Assembly (NCBI GenBank): GCA_012839395.1
Contig: DUNJ01000068.1
Location: forward strand, 1-14,676
Direction of reading: 5' to 3'
From: Tepidimicrobium sp.
Lineage (GTDB): Bacteria; Bacillota; Clostridia; Tissierellales; Tepidimicrobiaceae
Length of the DNA stretch: 14,676 nucleotides
Shown: positions 1-6,924 of the stretch, in pieces
Layout of the letters: each line of letters opens with the position of its first letter
Numbering within the stretch: the first letter of the stretch is position 1
The notes under the pieces: generated by a model
The model's database searches: none
Seen by the model: the letters and a program-made list of their open reading frames with translations, nothing else
What the model was told of the DNA's origin: nothing
Program-made: the position numbers and the translations under genes

Positions 1-201
1 AATTTCCTCAAATGTATATTTAATAAATTTGCTTTTATTAGTAATTAAATTTTCACTTGTATAGTGTAAGTATGCTGAGGCAAATACTGTGGTTCTATAC
101 CCAAAGTTTTTTAATTCTTTACTAAACTCATATGGGCGTATTAAACCACTCATATTTGGTGGGGTAGCATAATGATGAAACATCCAAATGTTTTTCTTCA
201 T
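1..201 (-). CDS. Glycosyltransferase family 4 (WbuB-like), N-terminal part only
   Basis: The first 67 codons of a gene that runs off the left edge. The start ATG is at 199-201 with GGAG at 209-212 as ribosome binding site. The protein opens MKKNIWMFHHYATPP and continues with a GLIRPYEFSKEL stretch and a YRTTVFAS strand. This is the usual N-terminal donor-loop pattern of WbuB-type GT4 glycosyltransferases, which add sugars to lipid-linked polysaccharide units at the inner membrane face. It lies downstream of a sugar transferase, an aminotransferase and two broken sugar genes, which fits a surface polysaccharide cluster. The catalytic C-terminal half is not in the window, so the sugar specificity cannot be judged. 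Confidence 0.75.
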   Translation of the reverse strand, partial: MKKNIWMFHHYATPPNMSGLIRPYEFSKELKNFGYRTTVFASAYLHYTSENLITNKSKFIKYTFEEI

Positions 202-257
202 ATAATCACTCCATAAAACTATAATTCTGTATTACATATTTTCATACAAGTAATCTT

Positions 258-494
258 CTACCCATCTTCTTCTGCCACAGCAATCTCATCTATTACTTCT
301 TCCATAAATAACTCCTTATAATATGTAATAGTTTCATATAAACCTTCCTCTAATCTATATTGTGGGGACCAATTCAATTTTTCCCTTGCTTTATTAATAC
401 TGAAAAAAGAATCCTTTATATCCCCAGCTCGTTCATTCCCATACTTGGCCTCAACATCTGATTGCATTATCTCTTTCATTAAATAAAATAGTTC
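258..494 (-). pseudogene. 3' remnant of an NAD-dependent sugar-nucleotide epimerase gene
   Basis: An open frame of about 78 codons, with no in-frame stop between 494 and the end at 258. It matches only the C-terminal tail of UDP-sugar 4-epimerases of the extended SDR family. The tell-tale parts are MKEIMQSDVEAKYG, then ERAGDIKDS (the substrate-binding Arg and Asp loop), SINKAREKLNW and EEGLYETITYYK. The homology continues upstream of the first ATG as ELFYL, then meets a stop at 495-497, which is also the end of the neighbouring glycosyltransferase fragment. The NAD-binding domain, Ser-Tyr-Lys catalytic residues and about 230 residues are missing. I infer a leftover of a deletion. An internal ATG at 479 could in principle start a 73-residue peptide, but no good ribosome binding site is seen. 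Confidence 0.7.
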
Positions 495-748
495 CTATAT
501 TATATATTCCTTTACTCCCACAAAAGTAAGTGAATAGTTTGTGCTAATCATAGCTTTTAATTGTACTTCTATTTTCTCATTTTATATTCATCATCATCGT
601 CTAAAAAGATTATTGATTCACCTTTCCATATCTTAATACCCTCATTTCCTGCTAAAGCCCCGCCTAGATTTTCTTCATTCTCTTTATATTTGGCTAATTC
701 ATTATCACCATCGTGTGTAATGCTTTTTGCGCTTCTAATCTTTCTCAT
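495..748 (-). pseudogene. Frameshifted internal fragment of a family-2 glycosyltransferase
   Basis: Read on the minus strand from 748, the frame gives KSITHDGDNELAKYKENEEN, then LGGALAGNEGIKIWKG, then ESIIFLDDDDEYK. This is the classic GT2 region NxGxxxARNxGI...GEYIxFLDDDD, with the DDD nucleotide-sugar and metal motif. The frame stops at 569-571, but the +1 frame continues the family pattern (KIEVQLKAM, then YSLTFVGVKEY) to a stop at 495-497. So there is a one-base shift at roughly 572-582. The N-terminal Rossmann start is also missing: the in-frame codons upstream of 748 include TAA. The remnant ends where the epimerase remnant begins. It was part of the polysaccharide cluster and cannot make a working enzyme. 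Confidence 0.7.
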
Positions 749-769
749 AAAGTATTATTGCCACAACAT

Positions 770-1450
770 TTATTTCACTATTTTTAAAACTGTTTCAAAA
801 ATCAATCTAATATCATAAATTACAGACATATTTTCTATATACTTAAAATTAAGTCTCAGTTTATCAGGCATTATTTCGTTTATATATGTTTGTTCTGGAT
901 CCCTACTTTGTGCAAGTATTGCATTTTCATCCCTATATCTAATCGATGCAATATCAGTTATGCCTGGCCTAATCTTTAATATCTCTTTTTGCTTTTCATT
1001 ATACATAGCGACATATTTTGGTACCTCAGGTCTAGGGCCTACAAAACCCATATCTCCAATTAAAACATTTATCAATTGAGGCAATTCATCTATTTTATAC
1101 TTTCTTAAGAAATGCCCTGACCTCGTTATGCGATTATCTCCATCTACAGTTAGCTGCATTCCTTTGGCCTCTGCATCTACTATCATCGTACGGAACTTAT
1201 AAATTTTAAATCGCCTGCCTTCTTTACCGATACGCACCTGCCTAAAAAATATCGGCCCCTTAGAATCTAGTTTGATTATAATAGATATTATTAAAAATAT
1301 AGGTAATAAAAACACTAGCCCTATAAACGAAACTACAATATCAAATAATCTCTTCAGAACTAATTGATTCATACGCTCCTGTAATATTTTATCTATCTTA
1401 GTTTCTGCTAAATTTTTTTTAACCTCTGACTTGTCTAGTCTTTCCGACAT
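770..1450 (-). CDS. Bacterial sugar transferase (polyprenyl-phosphate phosphoglycosyl transferase)
   Basis: A monotopic phosphoglycosyl transferase of 226 residues, which loads the first sugar-phosphate onto undecaprenyl phosphate to start a polysaccharide or glycan unit. The family is recognised by KRLFDI before one hydrophobic re-entrant segment (about residues 37-60), GPIFFRQVRIG, KFRTM, and the catalytic Asp-Glu dyad in KIDELPQLINVL (about residues 121-122). GDMGFVGPRPE and the PGIT motif follow. The length is that of the small PglC/EpsL-like class, without the extra transmembrane domain of WbaP or WcaJ. After PGIT it reads DIASIRYRDEN, a less common variant of the tail. An ATG at 1454-1456 directly abuts GGAGG (1457-1461) and is too close to be used. 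The ATG at 1448-1450, six bases from GGAGG, is the likely start. It is 41 bases after the aminotransferase gene, probably co-transcribed. Confidence 0.9.
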   Translation of the reverse strand: MSERLDKSEVKKNLAETKIDKILQERMNQLVLKRLFDIVVSFIGLVFLLPIFLIISIIIKLDSKGPIFFRQVRIGKEGRRFKIYKFRTMIVDAEAKGMQLTVDGDNRITRSGHFLRKYKIDELPQLINVLIGDMGFVGPRPEVPKYVAMYNEKQKEILKIRPGITDIASIRYRDENAILAQSRDPEQTYINEIMPDKLRLNFKYIENMSVIYDIRLIFETVLKIVK

Positions 1451-1456
1451 TGCCAT

Positions 1457-1461
1457 CCTCC
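1457..1461 (-). promoter_or_regulatory. RBS deciding the sugar transferase start
   Basis: GGAGG on the minus strand touches the first in-frame ATG (1454-1456) with no spacer and stands six bases from the second ATG (1448-1450). The second is therefore chosen. Confidence 0.75.
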
Positions 1462-1491
1462 AAATCTAAATCCAATCTATTACATATATTT

Positions 1492-2688
1492 CTACTTGCT
1501 AATAATATCTTTAAATTCCTTCACTATATATCTTATTTCCTCATCTTTAAGCAATGTGTGTAAGGGTAGTGTGATCTCGTTCTTATACATATCAAAAGCA
1601 TTAGGATAATCTTTTATATCAAAGCCTAGTTTTTTATAGGCCGTATGCATCGGCAATGGCTTGTAATGAACATTTGTAGCAATTCCCCTTTCAGCCATTC
1701 TTTCAATTACCATGTTTCTAAATTGCTCATCCTTGCCAAGAAGCCTTACAAGATACAAGTGGCCACTCGATACCCTGCTTTCAGTATAATGATTCAATGT
1801 CTGCACATTTTCATCTATTAGCAATTTATCATACAAATTAATAATCTGTCTTCTTCTTTCTAGTATTTCATTATATCTTCTCAGTTGTACCAAGCCTAAA
1901 GATGCCATAATATCAGTCATATTACACTTATAATTTGGAGCTACTATATCATATTCCCAAGCCCCAGGCTTCGTTTTAGCTAGTGCATCTTTCGATTGAC
2001 CATGAAGAGACAAAAGCATTAGCTGATTGTATATATCCTCATCATTAAACCCAGGAATGCTTTTCCAGGTAATTGCTCCACCCTCAGCAGTAGTTAAATT
2101 CTTTACTGCATGAAATGAAAAACATGAAAAATCTGCAACTTTCCCACTTGGTTTGTTTTTATATGTAGCACCAAATGAATGGGCTGCATCAGCCATAATA
2201 ATTATCCTGCCAAATGCTTCTTGCATCTTATTGGAGGGATTAAATAAATTCTTTTTCCTATTTACAATTTCGAATATTTTATCATAATCACACATTATAC
2301 CCGCAATATCTACTGGTATTATAACCTTAGTTTTCTCAGTAATTGCTTTTTCAAGTTGCTCATAGTCCATTTCAAAAGAATCCTTAGCGGTATCCACTAA
2401 TACGATCTTTGCTCCCACATGATGTATTACACTGGCTGATGCTGAATAAGTATAAGCCGATGTAATAACCTCATCCCCTTCCCCTATACCTAATAACCTA
2501 AGGGTCATTTCCATTGCTGCAGTAGCTGAATTTAGACAAACCGCCTTAGAATTATTCGTGTATTCTGCAACCTCTTTTTCAAATAATTTAGTTTTAGGTC
2601 CAGTCGTTATCCAACCCGATTTTAATGTATCTACTACTTCATCAATTTCCTCTTGCGTAATATCTGGTGGTGAAAAAGATATTTTCAC
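1492..2688 (-). CDS. DegT/DnrJ/EryC1/StrS-family sugar aminotransferase
   Basis: A PLP-dependent aminotransferase (398 residues) that puts an amino group on a keto sugar bound to a nucleotide, making an amino sugar for surface polysaccharide. Visible family features are SGWITTGPKTK near the N-terminus, the LNSATAAMEM cofactor-phosphate loop, ADAAHSFGA with the pyridine-contacting Asp (about residue 167), and FSFHAVKNLTTAEGGA with the Schiff-base Lys (about residue 196). GHLYLVRL and TNVHYKPLPMH lie near the end. About 20 residues are inserted before MADAAHS relative to short family members. The start is GTG at 2686-2688. An upstream TTG would place AAAGGAG (2697-2703) inside the gene, whereas that motif is a well-spaced ribosome binding site for the GTG. 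It sits between the regulator and the sugar transferase, as in bacillosamine-type or other amino-sugar loci. The exact sugar cannot be told. Confidence 0.9.
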   Translation of the reverse strand: MKISFSPPDITQEEIDEVVDTLKSGWITTGPKTKLFEKEVAEYTNNSKAVCLNSATAAMEMTLRLLGIGEGDEVITSAYTYSASASVIHHVGAKIVLVDTAKDSFEMDYEQLEKAITEKTKVIIPVDIAGIMCDYDKIFEIVNRKKNLFNPSNKMQEAFGRIIIMADAAHSFGATYKNKPSGKVADFSCFSFHAVKNLTTAEGGAITWKSIPGFNDEDIYNQLMLLSLHGQSKDALAKTKPGAWEYDIVAPNYKCNMTDIMASLGLVQLRRYNEILERRRQIINLYDKLLIDENVQTLNHYTESRVSSGHLYLVRLLGKDEQFRNMVIERMAERGIATNVHYKPLPMHTAYKKLGFDIKDYPNAFDMYKNEITLPLHTLLKDEEIRYIVKEFKDIISK

Positions 2689-2696
2689 TATAAAAA

Positions 2697-2703
2697 CTCC
2701 TTT
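2697..2703 (-). promoter_or_regulatory. RBS deciding the aminotransferase GTG start
   Basis: AAAGGAG on the minus strand, eight bases upstream of GTG 2686-2688. It falls inside the longer TTG-started frame, which is therefore unlikely. Confidence 0.7.
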
Positions 2704-2727
2704 CAATTTTAAAATGACTTAGGCACA

Positions 2728-3342
2728 CTACTCCATAAAAAACCTTACTATTCTATCTTCAGGATAATCTACTTCTTTCAACCTTTCCTTTATATCATCT
2801 TCATAGCCATAGCTTGTTATTAGGATACCATCGTGGTTATATTGGTTTATTTGTTCTCGAGATATTATTTCGTAGCCTAAGAGATCTTTCTGTTGCCTGG
2901 ATTCGTCGTCATCTATTAGGGCTAGCACCTTCAAGGGCTTATTTTGTCTTCCATTTATTATGCCTAGTATAGTCTCTGCTACTTCACCGGCTCCATATAA
3001 CAGTATGTTTTGATAACCTTTATTCTCCACCTTTTCCAGTAGTTCTTCAATGTTTTCTTCTGCTAGCCTGTATAACTCCAATAATTCGTGTAGATATGTA
3101 ATGGATAAAAAGTTCTTCCTCTTTATGCCTTGAGAGGTTATATTGTAATAGACAACCTTTGCAGATTTATAATCCCTGTTTAAATAACCCTTCCCTTCGA
3201 GATCATCTATATATACATTAACCATAGAGGCTGCCCCACCTATAACACTGGCTATCTCTTTTTGGGTTGTATCTGGTTTCTTCTCTATATGTTGTAATAG
3301 CAATAATTCCTTCAATAACGATGTAGGGCTAAAAAACTTCAT
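2728..3342 (-). CDS. Winged-helix regulator fused to a Rossmann-like sugar-nucleotide-type domain
   Basis: A 204-residue, two-part protein. Residues about 5-75 form a winged-helix DNA-binding domain of the MarR-like EPS-associated type (KPDTTQKEIASVIGGAASMV, then DDLEGKGYLNRDYKS and YYNITSQGIK). A predicted helix rich in Glu and Leu (about 85-105) links it to a second domain. That domain begins NILLYGAGEVAETIL, a GxGxxA nucleotide-binding loop, followed by VLALIDDDES and LGYEIIS. The pattern is that of the N-terminal domain of PglD-type acetyltransferases and CoA- or NAD-binding Rossmann proteins. I infer a regulator that senses a nucleotide-linked metabolite and controls the polysaccharide genes it precedes. 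The start is ATG 3340-3342, with AAGGA six bases upstream; an ATG at 3358-3360 lacks a binding site. A strong promoter lies just upstream. Confidence 0.8.
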   Translation of the reverse strand: MKFFSPTSLLKELLLLQHIEKKPDTTQKEIASVIGGAASMVNVYIDDLEGKGYLNRDYKSAKVVYYNITSQGIKRKNFLSITYLHELLELYRLAEENIEELLEKVENKGYQNILLYGAGEVAETILGIINGRQNKPLKVLALIDDDESRQQKDLLGYEIISREQINQYNHDGILITSYGYEDDIKERLKEVDYPEDRIVRFFME

Positions 3343-3365
3343 ATATCTTCCTTCTTCCATTCATT

Positions 3366-3373
3366 GTTCGAAC
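3366..3373. promoter_or_regulatory. Palindrome GTTCGAAC near the transcription start
   Basis: A perfect 8-bp palindrome, extended imperfectly by AT on both outer sides (3363-3376). It lies 7-14 bases downstream of the -10 box and upstream of the regulator start. The position suits an operator for self-control by the encoded winged-helix protein. This is an inference from position alone. Confidence 0.35.
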
Positions 3374-3379
3374 GATTTC

Positions 3380-3408
3380 AGTATAGCACATATTTTTATT
3401 TTTGTAAA
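3380..3408 (-). promoter_or_regulatory. Strong sigma-A-type promoter of the polysaccharide cluster
   Basis: On the minus strand there is TTTACA (3403-3408), a 17-base spacer and TATACT (3380-3385), with TGC directly before the -10 (extended -10). It lies downstream of the terminator of the amidohydrolase operon, so the polysaccharide genes form their own unit. Confidence 0.8.
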
Positions 3409-3435
3409 TGGGTTTTCTATAAAATATGACTGGCA

Positions 3436-3469
3436 TATAAAAATCCCCCATATTTGAATATGAGGGATT
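3436..3469 (-). terminator. Rho-independent terminator of the amidohydrolase operon
   Basis: A 12-bp stem (3442-3453 with 3458-3469) and a 4-base loop. The single irregular pair at 3448/3463 is C/A if read on the plus strand but G-U in minus-strand RNA, so the hairpin is complete only in the minus-strand transcript. It is followed by TTTTTAT. The site is about 40 bases past the amidohydrolase stop codon. Confidence 0.88.
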
Positions 3470-3507
3470 CTACCATAAAAAGGGGGTCATCTATTTTTAT
3501 TCCTTCT

Positions 3508-4887
3508 TTATGGTATTGGAAGATCATCTGGTATTGGACAGATATATTCTTGCCCTCCCATTTGATCTTCAAATTCTTCTTTGGCTCTTTCTATAATTGT
3601 AGGGTCTTTAAGTATTTCATCCATTACGCCAACCATAACCTCGGCAGCGTATATCATGCCTTTTTGGCCTATGCTATGTCCCGAGCATGAAACAACTTGC
3701 CAGCTATGACCAGGGGCACCAATGTTTTGGGTTGCAGTTACAAATGATCCTGTTGGTACTATATGCGAAACATCACCTACATCGGTTGATGCATATATTG
3801 GTTCATCACTTTGCGGTAGCACTTCTGTAGCCAAATGCTGGCCTTCTTTTGCAAGTCCAGCTTGAATTACCTTCTCATAATTATCTGTTTTACTATTCAA
3901 TTCCTTAGCAAATTCTATCTCTTCTTCAGTCCACTCGGGAGTATCGGTCTCCCTCATCACCTTATCTAAAAGATCTACAAGGGTCCTATTTGGTAGATAG
4001 TTATAACAGCCTCCCAAAAATTCTATATCCAACTCGGTTTCAGTCATCATTGCTGCACCTTTTGCTATTTTTACCAATCTATCGTATACATCTACAACCG
4101 CCTTTCTTGTAAAGGCTCTTACATAATAGAATACGGTTGCACTCTCAGGAACTACATTTGGTGCCTCCCCGCCACCATCCGTTATCACATAATGGATCCT
4201 TACATCGTTGGTTACATGTTCCCTTAAATAGTTTGCTCCAACATTCATCAATTCAACGGCGCTCAATGCAGACCTTCCATTGTGAGGATCAGCAGCTGCA
4301 TGGGCAGTTATGCCCTTAAAATGAAACTTGGCAGAATTTACAGCTGTATTGGAACCATATCTTGCCATGTTATGGTTTGATGGATGCCATGCTAAGGCCA
4401 TATCCAGTTCCTTAAAAGCTCCAGCACGGGCCATAAGTGGCTTGCCAGTCAATACTTCCTCTGCTGGGCAACCATAGAATACAATGGTACCATCCAGGCC
4501 TTCCTGCTGTAATCCCTCTTTAATTGCAACAGCCGCTGCTAATTTACTTACACCCAAAAGGTTATGCCCACATCCATGCCCTGGTCCTCCCTCTTTAATG
4601 GGCACTTGGGATGTGCCTACCTTTTGACTAAGCCTTGGTAATGCATCGTATTCTCCTAACAGTCCAACCACAGGACCGCCAGAACCGTAAGAAGCCCTTA
4701 TTGCAGTTGGAATATCCGCATAGCCAAGCTCCACTTCAAATCCTTCCGACTTTAAATATTCAGATATTATCTTTGAAGCGAAGTACTCATCATAGGCTAA
4801 CTCCGGCTCGTCCCAAATCTCCTTTGAAATCCTTACCAATTCTTCCCGTTTCTTGTTCAGATAGCCTAAAGCTTTTTTCCTAAACAT
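3508..4887 (-). CDS. M20-family amidohydrolase, AbgB-like
   Basis: A zinc-dependent amidohydrolase/carboxypeptidase of 459 residues, close in length and layout to AbgB of E. coli, which with AbgA splits p-aminobenzoyl-glutamate. Visible metal-site features are GPGHGCGHN (Cys and His about residues 106 and 108), CPAEEV with the catalytic Glu pair (about 143-144), AWHPS (His about 168) and GAPGHSWQ near residue 394. The lid/dimer domain begins at about KGITAHAAADPHNGRSAL (about 191-208). No signal peptide is seen, so it is cytosolic. An ATG at 4891-4893 touches AGGAGG and is too close; ATG 4885-4887 is the likely start. It is the last gene of an operon with three membrane proteins, which probably import its substrate. 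No AbgA partner or AbgT transporter is present, so the substrate is open. Confidence 0.88.
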   Translation of the reverse strand: MFRKKALGYLNKKREELVRISKEIWDEPELAYDEYFASKIISEYLKSEGFEVELGYADIPTAIRASYGSGGPVVGLLGEYDALPRLSQKVGTSQVPIKEGGPGHGCGHNLLGVSKLAAAVAIKEGLQQEGLDGTIVFYGCPAEEVLTGKPLMARAGAFKELDMALAWHPSNHNMARYGSNTAVNSAKFHFKGITAHAAADPHNGRSALSAVELMNVGANYLREHVTNDVRIHYVITDGGGEAPNVVPESATVFYYVRAFTRKAVVDVYDRLVKIAKGAAMMTETELDIEFLGGCYNYLPNRTLVDLLDKVMRETDTPEWTEEEIEFAKELNSKTDNYEKVIQAGLAKEGQHLATEVLPQSDEPIYASTDVGDVSHIVPTGSFVTATQNIGAPGHSWQVVSCSGHSIGQKGMIYAAEVMVGVMDEILKDPTIIERAKEEFEDQMGGQEYICPIPDDLPIP

Positions 4888-4893
4888 ATCCAT

Positions 4894-4900
4894 CCTCCTT
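4894..4900 (-). promoter_or_regulatory. RBS deciding the amidohydrolase start
   Basis: AAGGAGG on the minus strand. It abuts the first ATG (4891-4893) and is six bases from the second (4885-4887), so the second is favoured. Confidence 0.7.
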
Positions 4901-4956
4901 TATAATATAACTTTTTAAGCCTTTTGAACTTTAATTTTACATAAGGAATTTAATCC

Positions 4957-6189
4957 CTATTCCTTCTCGTTATTCGCCGGAAGCGTTCCAAGCCAGATCA
5001 AAGAGGCAACTATTAGGCTTCCAGATAATAGCACCAAAGAGCTATTATAACTATTGCTGACCTTATACATGGCCCCCATTAAAATCGGAGAAATTATACC
5101 CCCTATCTTCGACATAGTCTGGAAAAATGCTAATTTACTTGTATATTCCAACCTTGGATATAATTTTTCGGCATAAAGTGGTGGTGCTATAGAACCAAAG
5201 GAGGTTCCAAATCCGCTGCCTAACCCTATGCATATAAGGGCTATTTTATATTTAGCAAACAACATGCCCAACATACCCAGTAATAGGGATAAGCTGCTTA
5301 ATAATGTGGCATTTCGCATGCTGTATCTATCGAATATCACTCCTAATAATAATTTTCCAACAGCTAAACTAATCATACTTAAGCTCGTTACTTTTCCACT
5401 AGTGGATAAGCTGTATCCAATATCCCTCAGTCTTGGGGCTATATTAGAAACTAAACCTGTCATATTCATACCCATTATCATTATCCCAATTCCAAGCATC
5501 CAAAACTTTAATGATTTTAATACATCTTTGATGCTGGTTTTAGGTAATTCATCATCTTCAAGCTTGTCCATAGTTTCCCTTTGAGTGTTCCCATAGGGCT
5601 TCAACCCTTTCTCTTCTGGATCAACTTTGATAAGGATAAATACTGTAACCAATTTTATTATGAATATGATGGCTGTGAAAACCGTTATGGTTGCTCTCCA
5701 ACCGATCTGTAATATCAAACTACTACCCATTAAATTGAATATCATCCCGCCTATTCCCGTCCCCATAAAGGCTATACCTAGTGCAGTAGCATTCTTTTTA
5801 ACAAACCATTTGTTGATAATTACAGAGGCGGGGAAAAAGCCACCATATGTAATACATGCCGCTTGTATAGAGATCAGTATATAGTAGTGGATTATAGATG
5901 TCATAAACCTCATAGCAAAATACGCCATACATAGTACGATTGCAGATATTTCCATGATCCTCTTAAGATTGAATTTTGAAAATACCCATGCAGCACTAAG
6001 AGATGTAACAGCCATTATAATGCTACGAATCGTCAATGCATTTAGCATTTGGGATCTTGTAAAATTAAGATCCTCTTCTATTGGAGTGATGAAGATACTA
6101 TTTGTATTGATTGGTATTCCCCATCCAACCGCTAACATTAAAAATATAGCTAGTACAATTATCCACCCGTAAAATATTCTGTTTTTCAT
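4957..6189 (-). CDS. MFS transporter of the oxalate/formate antiporter (OFA) type
   Basis: A 410-residue major facilitator protein with about twelve hydrophobic segments and a hydrophilic loop around residues 195-220, between the two six-helix halves. The opening KNRIFYGWIIVLAIFLM, then the FITPIEEDLNFTRSQ region after helix 1, and YGGFFPASVIINKWFVKKNATALGIA match the OFA/monocarboxylate branch. A repeat of the motif, IMGMNMTGLVSNIAPRLRDIGYS, follows in the second half. These carriers move small organic anions by exchange or symport. It starts at ATG 6187-6189, with a GGGAGT about 11 bases upstream. It is 28 bases after the preceding membrane gene and 69 bases before the amidohydrolase, so a role in uptake of its substrate or export of a product is likely. 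The substrate is not readable. Confidence 0.8.
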   Translation of the reverse strand: MKNRIFYGWIIVLAIFLMLAVGWGIPINTNSIFITPIEEDLNFTRSQMLNALTIRSIIMAVTSLSAAWVFSKFNLKRIMEISAIVLCMAYFAMRFMTSIIHYYILISIQAACITYGGFFPASVIINKWFVKKNATALGIAFMGTGIGGMIFNLMGSSLILQIGWRATITVFTAIIFIIKLVTVFILIKVDPEEKGLKPYGNTQRETMDKLEDDELPKTSIKDVLKSLKFWMLGIGIMIMGMNMTGLVSNIAPRLRDIGYSLSTSGKVTSLSMISLAVGKLLLGVIFDRYSMRNATLLSSLSLLLGMLGMLFAKYKIALICIGLGSGFGTSFGSIAPPLYAEKLYPRLEYTSKLAFFQTMSKIGGIISPILMGAMYKVSNSYNSSLVLLSGSLIVASLIWLGTLPANNEKE

Positions 6190-6217
6190 ATTAGATTAAA
6201 ACTCCCTTATATTACTT

Positions 6218-6904
6218 TTAAATCTTTCCTTTCTTCGCTAGGGCAATTCCAGCTCCCATTGTTCCAAATACCGTTACTAATATTGGTAAAGAATTGGCTA
6301 ATGCAGAGGGCAATACCTGAAGCGGTCCCATTCCAAGTATTGTCATAGCAAATGCCAATGGTACACCTATTAATGCTACCTTTGGATTTTGTCGAATATA
6401 GTTCGCAGCTAATGAAGCAAACAATGCAGGTATCAATAGGTTGATGCCTTCAAGTACTTTGGCAGGTAATATGGAGGTTATGTAGGTCCCTCCCACCACT
6501 CCTATAGCCAAAACAGTTATGTTTACAAATGTGGATACAGCTACACCTATGGTAGCTATTATGGTTCCCTCATCTGTCCCTTCCTGTACACCAGCTGATT
6601 CCTGTGCAACGCTACCACATGGAAGACGTAGATTACTAATATTTCCGGAAAGGAATGACATATAGGTGCCCGGAATTCCTAAAACAGCAAAATAGGAAAT
6701 AGGCTCGGTGATATAAAGATGTGCAACCATTGGCAAACGTATTGATACTGCCGCTAATAGGGCATCCATTGGGGGAAAAATTCCCTGCAATGCTAAAGCT
6801 ATGCCTGGACCAAAGGATAAGAGCATTCCAAGTAGACTTAATAACCTTCCGTTTTTAATGATGTAAGGTATAAAATCCTTATTAAAAATATCGTTATTCT
6901 TCAT
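6218..6904 (-). CDS. Uncharacterised membrane protein, partner of the DUF5058-like protein
   Basis: A 228-residue integral membrane protein that I cannot assign to a named family. About six hydrophobic segments are visible, near residues 22-42, 70-88, 114-140, 145-168, 174-196 and 204-222. Gly- and Pro-rich stretches such as LLSFGPGIALALQGIFPP and VLGIPGTYMSFLSGNISN may form re-entrant loops. A conserved-looking polar segment, RLPCGSVAQESAGVQEGTDE (about 93-112), sits between helices 2 and 3. There is no signal peptide or enzymatic motif. It is 20 bases after the next gene upstream, of similar size, and the two probably form a heteromeric membrane complex. The start ATG 6902-6904 has AGGAGG about 11 bases upstream. 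From its place beside an amidohydrolase and an MFS carrier, I infer a transporter subunit. Confidence 0.6.
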   Translation of the reverse strand: MKNNDIFNKDFIPYIIKNGRLLSLLGMLLSFGPGIALALQGIFPPMDALLAAVSIRLPMVAHLYITEPISYFAVLGIPGTYMSFLSGNISNLRLPCGSVAQESAGVQEGTDEGTIIATIGVAVSTFVNITVLAIGVVGGTYITSILPAKVLEGINLLIPALFASLAANYIRQNPKVALIGVPLAFAMTILGMGPLQVLPSALANSLPILVTVFGTMGAGIALAKKGKI

Positions 6905-6924
6905 TAAATTTCACACCTCCTACT

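Noticed and set aside
258..479. A genuine small 73-residue protein gene
   Set aside because: The sequence is the tail of an epimerase and the homology extends upstream of the ATG, so a gene remnant is the better explanation.
561..818. An 85-codon plus-strand open frame
   Set aside because: Antisense to the GT2 remnant, whose minus-strand translation shows recognisable family motifs; low-complexity Ser/Phe-rich peptide.
3454..3690. A 78-codon plus-strand open frame
   Set aside because: It begins inside the terminator hairpin and runs antisense to the end of the amidohydrolase gene.
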